A stretch of DNA of 64,000 nucleotides from Nyssa sinensis (GCA_008638375.1 CM018047.1:50352679-50416678), one strand, 5' to 3'; positions 25,601 through 34,402 are shown, numbered from the stretch's first letter. The notes: generated from the letters alone by a model not told the origin. Made by a program: numbers and translations.

Positions 25601-28600
25601 TGGTTTATCTCACTATGACACTCCTAGACATCACTTTTGTTGTTGGTGTCTTTAGTCAGTTTATGCATGTTTCTCGTAAGCCTCATTGGGAGGCTATCTA
25701 ACGTATTCTTCAGTACCTCAAGGGCGCACCAAGTATGGGACTGTTATGTAGGCCATCATCATCTTTATCTGTTACTGGATATTTGAATGTTGATTGGGCA
25801 GGCAACCATAGTGATCAAAGGTCTACTTCTAGTTATTGTACATTTGTTTGGTGATAATCTAGTTACTTAGTGCAGTAAAAAATAGAATATACTCGCACAC
25901 TCTAGCGTTGAGGCTGAGTACTGTTCCATGGCTCATTATTGGTCCGATCTGTACTTCGCGATATAGGTGTTGCTATGTTGATAATCAAGTAGCTATCTTC
26001 ATTGCCAATAATCCAGTGTGTCATGAATAAACCAAATAAATTGAGGTTGATTGCCACTTTAATAGGGATCTTATCATGTAGAAGCAGATTGTCACTTCGT
26101 ATATTCAATCTGGAGCTCAGCTAGGTGATATTTTACCAAGTCATTGCCTGAGGCCACCTTCAAGGTCTATGTTCCAAGTTGGGCATATCTGACCTATATG
26201 CTCCAGCTTGAGGGGGAGTGTTAAGAGTTCTTATTTTTAGAGCTTATATATTATTGTGTTATATTCTAGGATATTCCAGGATATTTGAATTAGGGGCAAT
26301 ATTGTAATATTTTATTTCTTTACATTTAATAATAGTTGGTGGTGTCTAGATGAGATAACACACAACCAATTCTTGTTAAGTTATTCTTCACTCGGTTCTT
26401 CCTTCTTTTTTCTTTTTCTCCTTATGCAAACCCTGAACACACTACAACTTATACCTTAATTCATTTACCTTGGACTTTGAGAGGCATGAGAAATGTATTT
26501 GTTATGTGTACTTTCAAGGGAAATGTTAAGAAAGAAAGATGTATAGCATGGTGGTGATGGAAAATTGCATGAACTATGTTTTCTGTAGAAAAACTCCTCA
26601 GAACAGTCCACTTTAGGGGACTGTATCTCCCCACCTCTGTGGAATTAGAAGGTGATCCTTGTGTAGAATTAAACCTCTCCCTCTTAGCTTTCAAATGACT
26701 CATGAATGACACTGATTGGGTCGAAAATGAGCTAGTTATGATCATTTTACCAAAACTGTACATATTCTGACCCTCAGTGACATTTTGGCTTATATCTTGA
26801 GCTACAGGCACTCTTTTTGAGTGATTCCAAAGTCCATGGGAACTAGACTCATAATAGAACATATCATAAAAATCTCACTCTGTCAGGTTTTGTGGATAAG
26901 GAGATAGGAGAGTCCAAACTGGACTGACCTGCACTGTGAACAGAGCAGGAATGAACCCGAGCTACTGCCCAATGCATTTTTCCCCGGCAGGCTGCAGCCA
27001 TTTCACGCTTATTCCCTGATCTTTTGTAGGTGTTTTATTCCCAAAATATTTAGGTGGTATTCCCACATACTTGAGAATATATTTAATCATGATAGTATGG
27101 AAGTTAAGTATCAAAGGATAATATAAATCAAGAAAACCTTGAAGGAAGTCAAGTCTTTCCTTGAGGAAGTCTGGCATGAAAGTTGATTAACTTGTACAAA
27201 AAAAATAAGATTGATTTTTTTAATGGACTATCATAACTAAGTTAATTTACAATCTAAGTTGTACTACCTATATCATACTAGTTAAGGGGGGTATTTGATG
27301 GACTTAAAGGGTGACTTGGCAAGGGCTCGGGATTATTATATTGGTCTTGGGAGATAAAGTAACCACTTGAGAAATATGACTTTTTCACTTGACTATTTCA
27401 CTCAAGATTAATTGGATACTTAAAAAGAGATTAATTAGAGTTCATGTGGAGTTGCATGCGACTCCGAATACTCATGTAATGAGTATTGCATTTACATGAA
27501 AAACAAAGAGGTAATGAACCAATGGACCTTAATCCAATAAAATATTAACCCCGTATGATTCAACTTGAAGTCTTAATTAATTAAAATACTCGGATTACTC
27601 GAATGAATCTTGGAACTCGGGTTCAACCTCGGGTCTATGAGGCAACCCCCCCCCCCCCCCTTTGGTGCGTACAAGCACCCCTAAGGGGCATCCACAAATG
27701 TTGGTTAAGAAGAACTAGGCCAACTTGTTTCGCTATTATTCTACTAGAAGAGAAAAATGTTAATAAAATCAAAAGGATCAAATGAAAGGCAACTAGCAAG
27801 ATAAAACTTGCTGCAATCAATGTATATATCAATTAACATGTAATACAGTTCATGCACGTATATTCAACATCATGCTTCTTTTCAAATTAAATGAATAACC
27901 AAATAAAAAGCTCCATGGATGGTTTAACACCATGATTGTGCAAAAGTTCTCAATGAATGGACTATCCTTGACCAATGATAATTGACCCAATAATAATAAT
28001 CAAATGAAATTACCAAGAAGGCAGAATCTATGCATTAAATTATAATTTGGCTTCGAATTCTCAGAAGAGTTAAACCTCTGCACCAGAAGATTTATTGGAA
28101 GAGCCCAACATGCCACAAACAAAGCACTGATGCAGCTGATATTGACAATTTTTGCACAGGAAATTTTGAATTGCCTGCATACAACCAAATAATGCTTAAA
28201 CAAAAAAGGAGCAAATCTTCAAAAGAAAATTAATCATATTTATGGCAAAAACAAGCTCATACTTCAACTTGAGTATCAATATAGCCAAGAGATTCGCAAA
28301 AAGAATCAGCTCCAGCATTTGCAGTTGCATGAAAGGATCTTATGCACCTTCCTTCACAACTGTATTGAATGGGAAAACAGAAGAAAACAAATAAACAAGA
28401 ACAAAAATCAGATAAAATTACTCAACAGGATAATGCCAAGTCAACAACAGGGCTAAACATAAACCTTCTTAAAATTGTAACCAAAAAAAAAATACTTTGA
28501 AGAAAGAAACAAGCTTTTCATTTATTGGAAGGAAGGAAGAGACACGGAAAGAGGTGGAAACCTTACGTAGAAAGAGAAGACAGAAAAGCACAAACATTAG

Positions 28601-31600
28601 AGGCAACAACCACAGTGCAGAAGAACAGAAGAAGAAGAAGAAGAAGAAGAAGAAGAAGAAGAACCACAAATTAAACCCAAATGCAACAATATAAGGGACA
28701 TGTACCAAACCACGTAGGATTCCATAAGTATTGGTGTCTTCCACAGTCAAAAGCTAATTCACTATTTGCTGTACCTGGAACTCATGATAGCATACAATGA
28801 AGAGAGCCAACAGACTACCCAAAAATGTGAAAAATATCTCCATAGTCCTTCCATTTGGCACCAAGTGAAACACTATCCAGGAGTCGCATCTGAAAAAACT
28901 CACTAAACCTCTAATTGGCTTCTATAAAGCCCCATCCCATCCATTGTCTTGGACATAATAAAAGGGATAATTTCACAAATTTTATTATGAGAAAGACGAT
29001 GCATTAGTGGAGAATAATAAGAACCAAATGAAGGAGAAGTCATTCAAGATATTAGAGAACAAAAAAAAAAATAGAGAGTGAGAGAGAGAAAGAAAGAAGG
29101 AAGGAAACAAAAGAGATACAGACCAATTCAGAAGTTATAAAAGTCCGCATAAACATGTCCAACACCTATGCATACTGGGTTTCTATATAGCAACCATCAC
29201 AACTTAATCTGAAGGAATTTGAAGAAGGTGAAATCATCAAGATGGAGGCAGACAACAAGACAGGTTGAAAGAAATGAGAAAAGGAAACCAGAAACACATG
29301 GTGACTTTGTTAGTTTTAAGTCTTTTCCACTGTCCACCTTGAAAATGGTGCCAGTTGTAATTCCTCCACAAAGTACTCCCCGAGTCATGAAGCTTGTTGT
29401 CAGAAACAGGGAAATCAACATCTACCATCAAACTATAAATCAAATCCACTAAATATATTCAAGAAGAATTTAATATTTTCTTAAGACGTTGACCTCCCTG
29501 AAGCAGATAAAGATCTTCATCAGATTGTTTTTCTTTCGCTCATGAGCCATCTAATGAGTTTGATCATTAGATGCTGTTGTCCCCCTAATTAATCCACCTA
29601 ACTCTACACTACTACATTGAACTTGCTTCTTTTCTACAAAAAAATCTCCTTAAAGTTGTTCTCTAAATAGATTTAGGAGTCCCACTGAATCTGACATTTG
29701 CTTGCTTCCGCCTTATCACAATGTCCTTAATCTCTTTCAAAAAATTAGCCTTCACCTCTCTCACACTTCTAAATATTCTTTGTTTAATCTCCGTCCTAAT
29801 AAATTTGAGCAATAAATAAAGAAAAAGGAAGAAGAAGAAGAGTAAAGGGAAGATGATTCTTATTAGTGTTGAATGTCACAGAAAAGACTTGTATTACATA
29901 AAAATAAAACAACCCTTTACAGAAGGGTCACACAAAAGAACAAAAAGACTAAACTACCCTTAATGCTAATAATGCTAAGTACTCTAACACTCCCCCGCAA
30001 ACCTATGATGCGGCAGCAAGAAACATCAAAAGTTTGTCAAGCAGAAAGCGGAAGCGCATAGTGTGAGATCTCGTAAAAAAGTCAGCCAACTGCAATGTAG
30101 AAGGAAGAAATTGTGCCCAGAAGATGATGGTGCACAAAATCGCAATCGATTTCAATGTGTTTGGTCTGCTCATGAAAGACTGAGTTGTGCGCTATTTAAA
30201 TGGCACTTTGATTATCACAATACATAGGAGTAGGCGTAGACAACAAAACGCCAAGATCAACAAGCGGCCACCGTAACTAAACCATCTCAATTGTACTAAC
30301 AACCATGGCATGATATTCAGCCTTGGCAGAATAACGAATAACAACAATCTATTTCTTGCTTTTCCAGGAAATAAGAGTCACCTAGAAAAACACAAAAACC
30401 AGTAGTGGACTTCCTATCCACTGGATCCCCAGTCCAGTCAGCATCAAAATAAGCTCGAAGCTCCAAAGAAGAAGATGAAGGAAAGAGCAAACTCTAATAC
30501 AAAGTTCCTCGAAGATAACGAAGGATGTGTTGAACAACAGCCCGAGGAAGAGTGGTAGAAAAAGACACAAATTGACCAACAATATGAACTACATAAGCAA
30601 TATCAAGTCGTGTAACAATGAGATAGAACAAGCTGCCAACAATAGCTCGATATAAAGTAGGATCAAACAATGGAACACCATTAGAAGAAGAATAATGAGC
30701 ATTGAGCTCCAAGGGGGTCTCAATTGTATGAGTATCTGTAAGTTGGGCTCGCTAAATAACATCAAACACATACTTGCACAAAGATGGAAGATAACCTTTA
30801 GGAGAAGAAGCAACCTCAATGCCCAAGAAATAATGAAGAGGACCAAGATCAATTAGGTGATATCTTCACCAAATCATTGGCTTTGTCTATGTTCAACCAT
30901 TCGTGTTTCAAGATGGGCATATTTGATATCTATGCTCTAACTTGAGGGGGAATGTTAGAGTTCTTATGTTTAATTCACCATTTTCTTTTATTTTTGTTTT
31001 ATTCTAGGATATACCAGAATATTTAGTGAGGGTAATATTGTAATTCTTTCATTAAATTTTAAATTGTATAAACAACTAGAAGACTGGAACTGAAACCAAT
31101 AAAATTATAATTATCTTATATCTTCTCCTTTTCTTCTCTCTCTCTAAAACCCTATATTTACACATACTGTACTTCTCAATTGATTCCCTAGTTTAGATAT
31201 TGCACAATACAGGGGTCTTCTTTGTTCGCTCATATTACAGTGCTTTGGTGGGAGGTAGTGGTGCGAGTTCCCATAGAAGATGATTTAGGATTCTAGAGGT
31301 TCCTACAAAGGCAATATTTTTTGGCTTGGACAGCCATGTGGGAAGCAATTCTAACCATGGATAATTTGCAAAGGAGGGATTTCATTTTGGCTAGTAGATG
31401 TTGTATGTATAAAAAGGAAACAGACATAGTCAACCATCTTCTACTCCACTGAAAGGTGGTGAGAGACGGGTGGAGTCTTCTTCTTTCTCTCTTTGGTTGT
31501 GTGTGCATTATGCCCGCCTTAGTGAAAGGTCTCCTTTCGAGTTGGGGAGGGAGGATGAGGAAGGACTTGAGAAGAGTTTGGTACTCCTTTGGTGCTTGTG

Positions 31601-34382
31601 GTGGGAGAGAAATAGGAGGATAATTGAGGGGGAAGAACTATCCCCTTCCTAGGTTTAAGGGTAGTTTTTTTTAAGATATTACACTTTTGGGTTGAAGAGG
31701 CTTATCCTATATTTTGAGAGCTAACAACTTAAGCTTTTGGAGCAACTGATTGTTAACATGGTATCAGAGTCATATTTATAAGAGGTCTTAGGTTCAAATC
31801 TCTCCATTTGCATTTATTCCCTTTTGGTTAATATGTGCAAAGTTGCACTCTTTTTTGCTCCACGTTTGTCGTTTTTTATGCCTCTCCACATGTGAGTTCG
31901 GGTCACACGTGAGGGGGAGTGTTGAGAGTTTGACAATCATTGTTGGCCCAATCTTTGACAGCTTGAGCTTTGGGAGCAAAAGGTTGCTTAACTTTATGTA
32001 TATAGTCTCTTTTGTTGATTTTTTTGGAGGTTCTTCGGCTGTAGTCTTTATGCCGAGTCCTCTTTGTATATGCGTTCACCCTCCTCAAGTGGCTTTAATA
32101 CAAATTATAATTTACTTATCAAAAAAGTATTTCCTGTAACAATTGCATGAAAATGATACATTTAGAACAGTAGACATTGAATGAATGGGCTGTTTTGATA
32201 GTTTTAGATTAATAAAATTACGAAGGAAAAAGATATGACATGGTAAATTGTGGAATTTACTTTGACACTTGAGTTACATTGTAGAACTTTAAAGCATCTG
32301 AGTAGTTCAAAACGAAGAGATTCAGAATCTGCAGAAGATACGTGCATACCAGAGAACTTCACCGCCATTGTCACAAAGTGCACAAACAGAATCATACATT
32401 TGATTCTCGTTTTCATTACATCCATCATCTTCATCGTCATCTGGATCAACTATAAACTTTGATTTCTTTATTGTTCGATTCTCCTGCCATACAAAGTAAG
32501 TAGACTTAACCAAAGATTGAAACTTCAACATCAAAGAAAGGGAAGGAACAAAGGCAATATACAAGCAAGAGGGTTAACTTTTCACACTGACCTCATCTAA
32601 AGCTTTCCTTTTCCCAGGCATCTCAAGAAGAAAACAAACCAGATACTGTTCAAGATAATACTTATCAAGATAGTAACGTGTATATATAAGATCTAAGAAA
32701 CACGGATACATACACGGGACATGAATTCAACATGACAAGACACAGACATGCAGACACGTTATTTCTCAAAAAAGAAGGACATTGACACGTTAGGGACACG
32801 TTGAATATATATATATATATATATCTGTATATATTTTATATGACCATATAATAAAAATCTAATATTATTTCAATTAAAATTAGAATAAAAATACATGAAT
32901 TTTAAAAATATTATTAAGATATTAAAATAACAAACCCATTGAATAAAAATTAAATAATTTCTTCACTTAATCATCAACATCCATGATTCAAGTGTCCGGA
33001 CACATGTCCAGGAAGTGTCCAAGAGTGTCAGTCTCCGACACGGACACGTGAGCCAAAACAGAGTGCCCATGCTTCATAGTATAAATAAATACACATAGAC
33101 ACATGCAAATATATGTATAGATCCTTGTTAACTAGATGCATAATTTATTTAACTTTTCTTTGCAACAGCATGCGGCAGAAATCAGTTAAAAAAATATTTT
33201 AATCAACAAAAGCGACTCTCTATCAAGGATTATGAATAAAAATTTCTGCAACAAAGACCGCCAAAGAATACCTTACAAGCTAATTAAATTTGTTTAAAAT
33301 AAGGCTTACTTTGACACATAGAATGGGTTAATTTTGTGCAAAATGAGAAGCAACTGACCAAACACACCCATGGGTCAGTTTTGTTCATTCCTTGCACACC
33401 TAGATGACTCTGGGATGCTTTCTAAATATAGAGGTCATCAAACATTTTTCATTTAAATTTTGTAGCTTAAAAGTGCTGTCAAGATGACAACCATTCTGTC
33501 TCTAAAACTCCCTTGAATAATAAAACAATGGACATTCCTATTTTTATCCCCCAACGTCATTGCAGACAATTTGTCCAGAATTTGTGTCTAACAATGAACC
33601 AAATGATTTGTTTTGGAACCACAAGCTTGCACACAGAAACTCTTTATATGTTGATAACTTGCTGCACAACAAGTGAATCAAATATATTATATACGCGATT
33701 TAGTTCTATATGACAATCTTTGCACATAAGGTGAATCGTAGAACGGCTTAATCATAGCGATAAATAATAGAAGCCTCATGAACCTTAGATTTTGCTATAT
33801 CTTTATCCCTTATTGCAGCTTCATTGATTAATGCCAAGTGATCCAACAGATCATTCTCAGAAGGCTTGACCTCATATGAGCTGCAAATATAAGCAGGCGA
33901 TTTAATTTTGCCAAAAACAATCAACATGATACAAAAGAGATCAATTGATGATACAACTACGCAAACCTGAAAGCTTTCAGCAAGTGTTTCCATAGGGCAT
34001 CTCCAGATGCATCTTGATTCTTTTTCACGAAGTGGAGGCAGTAAACTGTGATCAAAATTGTTTTAACAGTAACCTCAAAACTCTTCCTCGGCTTTTGGAG
34101 TTTCATCCAGGTTTTATCCTTGGAAAGCAAATAAATCTCAGGCAGCGCATATGAAAGTTCAAACTTCCATGCTATGACCTTCTTGTAGATTTGCTGAAGC
34201 CCGTCATCTGCACTTCCACGCAAGAATATCTGTGCACTGAAGCCTTCTGGGATCTCATCCCCACTCCACTGCCACTGAAGTGGCAAAGTGGAAAATGAGA
34301 TGGGTTCTCCCTTAAAATTAACAAAATGGTAATTTGTGATGCAATCTGGGATAATCTCACCCTCTTCATCAGAAGATGCCAT
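4513..34382 (-). CDS. EDM2: EDM2-like PHD-finger protein, 14 coding exons, 3' part off the window
   Basis: In Arabidopsis EDM2 is a nuclear PHD-finger protein that reads H3K9me2 and controls splicing and polyadenylation of genes with intronic heterochromatin, including the immune receptor RPP7. Coding exons (high to low): 34382-33967, 33880-33784, 32645-32592, 32483-32350, 28359-28263, 28174-28076, 16894-16647, 16517-16428, 16334-15804, 15644-15497, 15396-15295, 11351-11259, 9381-9340, 4623-4513. All 13 junctions are GT-AG and in phase, giving 754 residues without a stop. Residues about 1-171 are the conserved N-terminus, an acidic stretch is near 200-215, PHD-type Cys/His fingers span about 223-385, a basic Ser-rich linker is at about 412-589, and a methyltransferase-like region with VDFCCGSNDFS starts at 673. 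The start ATGGCATCTTCT matches the N-terminal register of the family. The next exon (DWMTV-type) was not found below 4513, so the gene continues leftwards or is truncated. Confidence 0.93.
5705..5890 (-). repeat. 3' LTR of the 5.7-7.6 kb copia element
   Basis: 186 bp, begins TGTTAACTTTAATC and ends TTCTAACA. It lacks an 18-bp purine-rich stretch present in the other LTR. Confidence 0.85.
7390..7592 (-). repeat. 5' LTR of the 5.7-7.6 kb copia element
   Basis: 203 bp, begins TGTTAACTTTAATC and ends TTTTAACA. It adjoins the Met-tRNA primer-binding site. Confidence 0.85.
8178..8628. mobile_element. Degraded hAT-type MITE, relative of the 17.0-kb element
   Basis: The right end GAAATGAAATTTTAATCATTG aligns with the GAAACGAAACTTTGATCCTTG end of the element at 17043-17723. 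Shared internal stretches include TACTACTTTT, a run of ATATTTTCTTG and CACTTGTGTTTTG-type sequence. The left end is unclear and no target duplication was found. Confidence 0.5.
8661..9120 (+). other. Possible copia leader remnant with primer-binding-site-like start
   Basis: TGGTATCAGAACAATC at 8661 resembles a Met-tRNA primer-binding site, followed by T/G-rich sequence in the style of copia leaders. No LTR or gag is recognisable. Confidence 0.25.
9340..9381 (-). CDS. EDM2: EDM2-like coding exon 13 (42 nt)
   Basis: A 14-codon exon reading IVERLHWYVQNGDM between GTGCAG and GTAAGA. Confidence 0.9.
10452..10530 (+). repeat. TRIM-like solo or truncated LTR, copy 2
   Basis: Matches the TRIM LTR (GAGAGGTTGATATAGATTGTTGG, CATTCTCTTATAG, TTGGAGTAACTGGTGATCTAAAATGGTA). 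It is cut off inside the primer-binding site, exactly at the TA where the Stowaway-like element starts. Confidence 0.65.
10531..11243. mobile_element. Stowaway/mariner-like element with TA duplication
   Basis: The left end CTCCCTCCGTCC and right end GGACAGAGGGAG-type sequence (reads CTCCCTCTGTCT on the other strand) are inverted repeats flanked by TA (10529-10530 and 11244-11245). CTCCCTCCGTCC is the classic plant Stowaway terminus. At 713 bp it is long for a MITE and has no transposase ORF. An internal CCCTATATAAAG box near 10795 looks like a TATA element. Confidence 0.65.
11259..11351 (-). CDS. EDM2: EDM2-like coding exon 12
   Basis: Encodes KLKVYLAPFLHGMRYTSFGR, highly conserved at the start of the methyltransferase-like domain. 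The donor GTAAGA lies 13 bp from a Stowaway-like insertion. Confidence 0.93.
12707..13231 (+). mobile_element. Tandem TRIM-like array: LTR-internal-LTR-internal-LTR
   Basis: Three LTRs (12707-12789, 12931-13014, 13156-13231) alternate with two internal regions. Each internal region starts with TGGTATCAAAGCC, a Met-tRNA primer-binding site, and ends with a GTGAGG/TGAGGGGGAG purine tract. The whole array is bounded by one perfect 5-bp duplication, TGGAC (12702-12706 and 13232-13236). One insertion followed by unequal recombination between LTRs explains this. No ORF is present. Confidence 0.85.
13600..13715 (+). repeat. Possible tRNA-derived SINE fragment
   Basis: Contains a B-box-like GAGAGTTCAAGTCCCC after CCTCCCCATATGGGAGG and ends at a TA microsatellite (13720-13745). 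An A box is not convincing. Confidence 0.35.
13720..13745. repeat. (TA)n microsatellite
   Basis: Simple TA run directly after the SINE-like sequence. Confidence 0.9.
13930..15294. other. EDM2 intron 11 sequence without recognisable gene
   Basis: Part of the intron between exons 11 and 12. The stretch 14815-15065 is open on the plus strand for 81 codons and less AT-rich, but it shows no domain and I do not call it a gene. Confidence 0.6.
15295..15396 (-). CDS. EDM2: EDM2-like coding exon 11
   Basis: Encodes AVQTALKKLKEGCTIEDAKA and VCEPEIINQISRWK. Acceptor CTGCAG, donor GTTCAT. Confidence 0.9.
15497..15644 (-). CDS. EDM2: EDM2-like coding exon 10
   Basis: Encodes ILALMENSTSSFKLEEFI and a segment ending VEGSVQ. 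Phase in is 2, phase out is 0. Confidence 0.9.
15804..16334 (-). CDS. EDM2: EDM2-like coding exon 9 (linker)
   Basis: The longest exon (531 nt). It starts DHKIIPELGTPERNHILFP and continues as a Lys/Ser-rich linker of low complexity. It is the least conserved part of the protein. Confidence 0.9.
16428..16517 (-). CDS. EDM2: EDM2-like coding exon 8
   Basis: Encodes the RAWDGLLPNRILIYC segment typical of EDM2 proteins. The sequence just before it (IVFECSFDKNIHQ) is more divergent. Donor is GTAAGT. Confidence 0.9.
16647..16894 (-). CDS. EDM2: EDM2-like coding exon 7 (PHD/ePHD fingers)
   Basis: Encodes VFPCVSATCGHFYHPKCVA, then FTCPAHKCFVCKQGENK and CRRCPRSYHRKCLPR, the zinc-ligand-rich core. 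The acceptor is TTCCAG and the donor is GTACTC. Confidence 0.93.
17043..17723. mobile_element. hAT-type MITE with perfect 8-bp target duplication
   Basis: Terminal inverted repeats start CAAGGATCAAAATATCGTTTC (left) and CAAGGATCAAAGTTTCGTTTC (right, other strand). TTCACGGG is duplicated exactly at 17035-17042 and 17724-17731. An 8-bp duplication and CA...TG ends define the hAT superfamily. The subterminal regions are full of GAAACGTTTC/CGAAACG motifs, typical transposase-binding repeats. No ORF. It inserted 148 bp from the acceptor of EDM2 exon 7. Confidence 0.85.
20142..20370 (+). repeat. 5' LTR of the nested copia
   Basis: 229 bp, TGTTAGTCAG...AATTGACA. It contains a TATATAATAC box near 20325 that may be the promoter TATA. 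Confidence 0.95.
20371..20382 (+). promoter_or_regulatory. Primer-binding site (initiator Met-tRNA type)
   Basis: TGGTATCAGAGC, immediately next to the 5' LTR, is complementary to the 3' end of plant initiator Met-tRNA. Confidence 0.9.
20621..21274 (+). pseudogene. gag C-terminal part and start of protease of the nested copia
   Basis: Open for 217 codons. It begins in the C-terminal half of copia Gag (RPEFEATHSNLMNRD), so the N-terminal gag domain is deleted. Two zinc knuckles follow: CFGCKEYGHIVVHC is intact and CNYYKKQGHFIRKC has lost its second Cys. The protease motif reads WLIDSAASNHM, with Ala in place of the usual Gly after DS. The frame stops at a TAG and the protease continues beyond it. 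Confidence 0.85.
21275..22597 (+). pseudogene. Protease end and integrase of the nested copia
   Basis: From LSVGQLVEKN the frame continues through the integrase. The zinc-binding motif is WHKRLGNPN...CSVCKLGK, where Asn replaces the second His of the HHCC motif. The catalytic triad is readable: D in IVHSDVWG, D in LRSDSGGEY and E in NGVAERKNRHLL. A proline-rich spacer (about 22440-22597) ends at a TGA. Confidence 0.85.
22598..24117 (+). pseudogene. Reverse transcriptase and RNase H of the nested copia
   Basis: RT motifs appear in order: AIGCKWVFSIK, YEETFAPVAKM, DVNNAFLHGDL, LYGLKQAPRAWF. The catalytic YVDDIVI box is present at about 23250 but in a different frame, so there is a frameshift just before it, and a TAG at about 23320 follows. 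RNase H follows at 23740-24110 (YSDADWAGCPDTQRSVTG, STESEYRAMS, HADNTSAIQI) and ends at a TAG shortly before the domain's usual end. Confidence 0.88.
24205..24217 (+). promoter_or_regulatory. Polypurine tract of the nested copia
   Basis: ATTTGAGGGGGGA directly before the 3' LTR, the usual primer for plus-strand DNA synthesis. Confidence 0.85.
24218..24446 (+). repeat. 3' LTR of the nested copia
   Basis: 229 bp, same length as the 5' LTR with six substitutions and no gaps. Confidence 0.95.
26220..26463 (+). repeat. 3' LTR of the older copia (right border uncertain)
   Basis: Starts TGTTAAGAGTTC after a GAGGGGGAG tract. Related to the copia LTR at about 30956 (shared TTCTAGGATAT and GGGCAATATTGTAAT-type blocks). 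The end near 26463 is a guess. Confidence 0.6.
26464..28062. other. EDM2 intron 6 remainder, unclassified repeats
   Basis: Minus-strand open stretches at 26461-26862 and 26962-27177 have no recognised domain and read like repeat-derived sequence. An AT-rich block at 27290-27600 and a C14-15 run (27646-27660) follow. No gene is supported. Confidence 0.4.
28076..28174 (-). CDS. EDM2: EDM2-like coding exon 6
   Basis: Encodes AIQNFLCKNCQYQLHQCFVC, completing the first finger and opening the second. It is in phase 0 at both ends. The following intron to exon 7 is 11.2 kb. Confidence 0.93.
28263..28359 (-). CDS. EDM2: EDM2-like coding exon 5 (PHD finger)
   Basis: Encodes CEGRCIRSFHATANAGADSF and ends DTQVE before a GTATGA donor. 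It supplies Cys and His ligands of the first finger. A 4-kb intron packed with copia and LINE debris separates it from exon 4. Confidence 0.93.
28621..28662 (+). repeat. (GAA)n trinucleotide repeat
   Basis: About 12 near-perfect GAA/AAG units in the intron between EDM2 exons 4 and 5. On the transcribed strand of EDM2 this is a (TTC)n pyrimidine tract. Confidence 0.95.
29865..30850 (-). mobile_element. Copia remnant (3' LTR and RNase H), minus strand
   Basis: Same family as the 5.7-7.6 kb element. An LTR end CTCTAACACTCCCCCGC lies at about 29985 with a purine tract on the minus strand. Minus frames hold RT/RNase H text (HYFLGIEVASSPKG at about 30830, VGSLFYLIVTRLDIAY, YFDADWTGDPVDRKSTTGF). 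The 5' half is missing and it abuts a plus-strand copia end at about 30850. Confidence 0.75.
30850..31200 (+). mobile_element. 3' end and LTR of another copia, plus strand
   Basis: QLGDIFTKSLALSMF marks the end of a copia RNase H frame, followed by ACTTGAGGGGGAA and an LTR starting TGTTAGAGTTC at about 30956. The LTR resembles the one at 26220. Fused head-on to the minus-strand remnant at about 30850. Confidence 0.65.
31230..32125 (+). mobile_element. LINE 3' fragment interrupted by a TRIM
   Basis: Decayed zinc-binding end of LINE ORF2 (RDFILASRCCMYKKE-type text at about 31375-31420, then LLWCLWWERNRRIIEG at about 31585-31630). The 3' tail continues at 31993-32125 after the TRIM. Ends near a short A-run at about 32120. 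Confidence 0.65.
31711..31992 (+). mobile_element. TRIM-like element, copy 4
   Basis: A shortened left LTR (31711-31758, ends GTTAACA) is followed by TGGTATCAGAGTC, an internal region with GTGAGGGGGAG, and a right LTR (31920-31992) ending GGTTGCTTAAC. It is inserted in the LINE tail. Confidence 0.7.
32350..32483 (-). CDS. EDM2: EDM2-like coding exon 4 (acidic stretch, first zinc ligands)
   Basis: Contains FIVDPDDDEDD and DSVCALCDNGGEVLC, the first Cys pair of the first PHD finger. The last codon is split with exon 5. Confidence 0.93.
32592..32645 (-). CDS. EDM2: EDM2-like coding exon 3 (54 nt)
   Basis: An 18-codon exon reading YLVCFLLEMPGKRKALDE between AACAG and GTCAGT. It is too short to show as an ORF but was found from family colinearity and matching phase. 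Confidence 0.85.
32693..33081. mobile_element. 'GACACG' TIR element, copy 2
   Basis: Left end CTAAGAAACACGGATAC, right end GTGCCCATGCTTCATAG. The interior ATATGACCATATAATAAAAATCTAATATTATTT matches copy 1 in several blocks of 20 bases or fewer. It lies in the intron between EDM2 exons 2 and 3. Confidence 0.6.
33784..33880 (-). CDS. EDM2: EDM2-like coding exon 2
   Basis: Encodes SYEVKPSENDLLDHLALI and the following helix. The acceptor is TTTGCAG and the donor is GTTCAT. Phase in is 2, phase out is 0. Confidence 0.93.
33967..34382 (-). CDS. EDM2: EDM2-like coding exon 1 (start codon)
   Basis: Residues 1-139 in part. It starts MASSDEEGE and contains EPISFSTLPLQW and ALWKHLLKAF. It ends in phase 2 before a GTTTGC donor. 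The first in-frame ATG is at 34382; the preceding TTG is not needed. Confidence 0.93.
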
Positions 34383-34402
34383 CAAGTAAATACGCCCAAA
34401 CT

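Larger units (their letters stand above)
17735..26463 (+). mobile_element. Old Ty1/copia element hosting a younger copia
   Basis: Decayed gag at about 18190-18800, integrase at 19190-20130 (CPYTSQQNSIAE, then the catalytic Glu). It is interrupted at 20141 and resumes exactly at 24447. RT is at 24730-25430 (KQSVGCRWVYTVKY, YVDDIIVSG) and RNase H at 25500-26130 with many stops and frameshifts. A GAGGGGGAG purine tract at about 26211-26219 precedes a 3' LTR that starts TGTTAAGAG at 26220 and may end near 26463. I could not find a 5' LTR, so the left end is truncated or rearranged. Confidence 0.8.

Noticed and set aside
27646..27660. C-run as a possible regulatory G-quadruplex on the EDM2 strand
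   Set aside because: A single homopolymer run does not make a quadruplex on its own and may be a sequencing-prone tract.
28469..28750. 93-codon minus-strand ORF with a long Phe run
   Set aside because: The Phe run is only the (GAA)n repeat read on the other strand.
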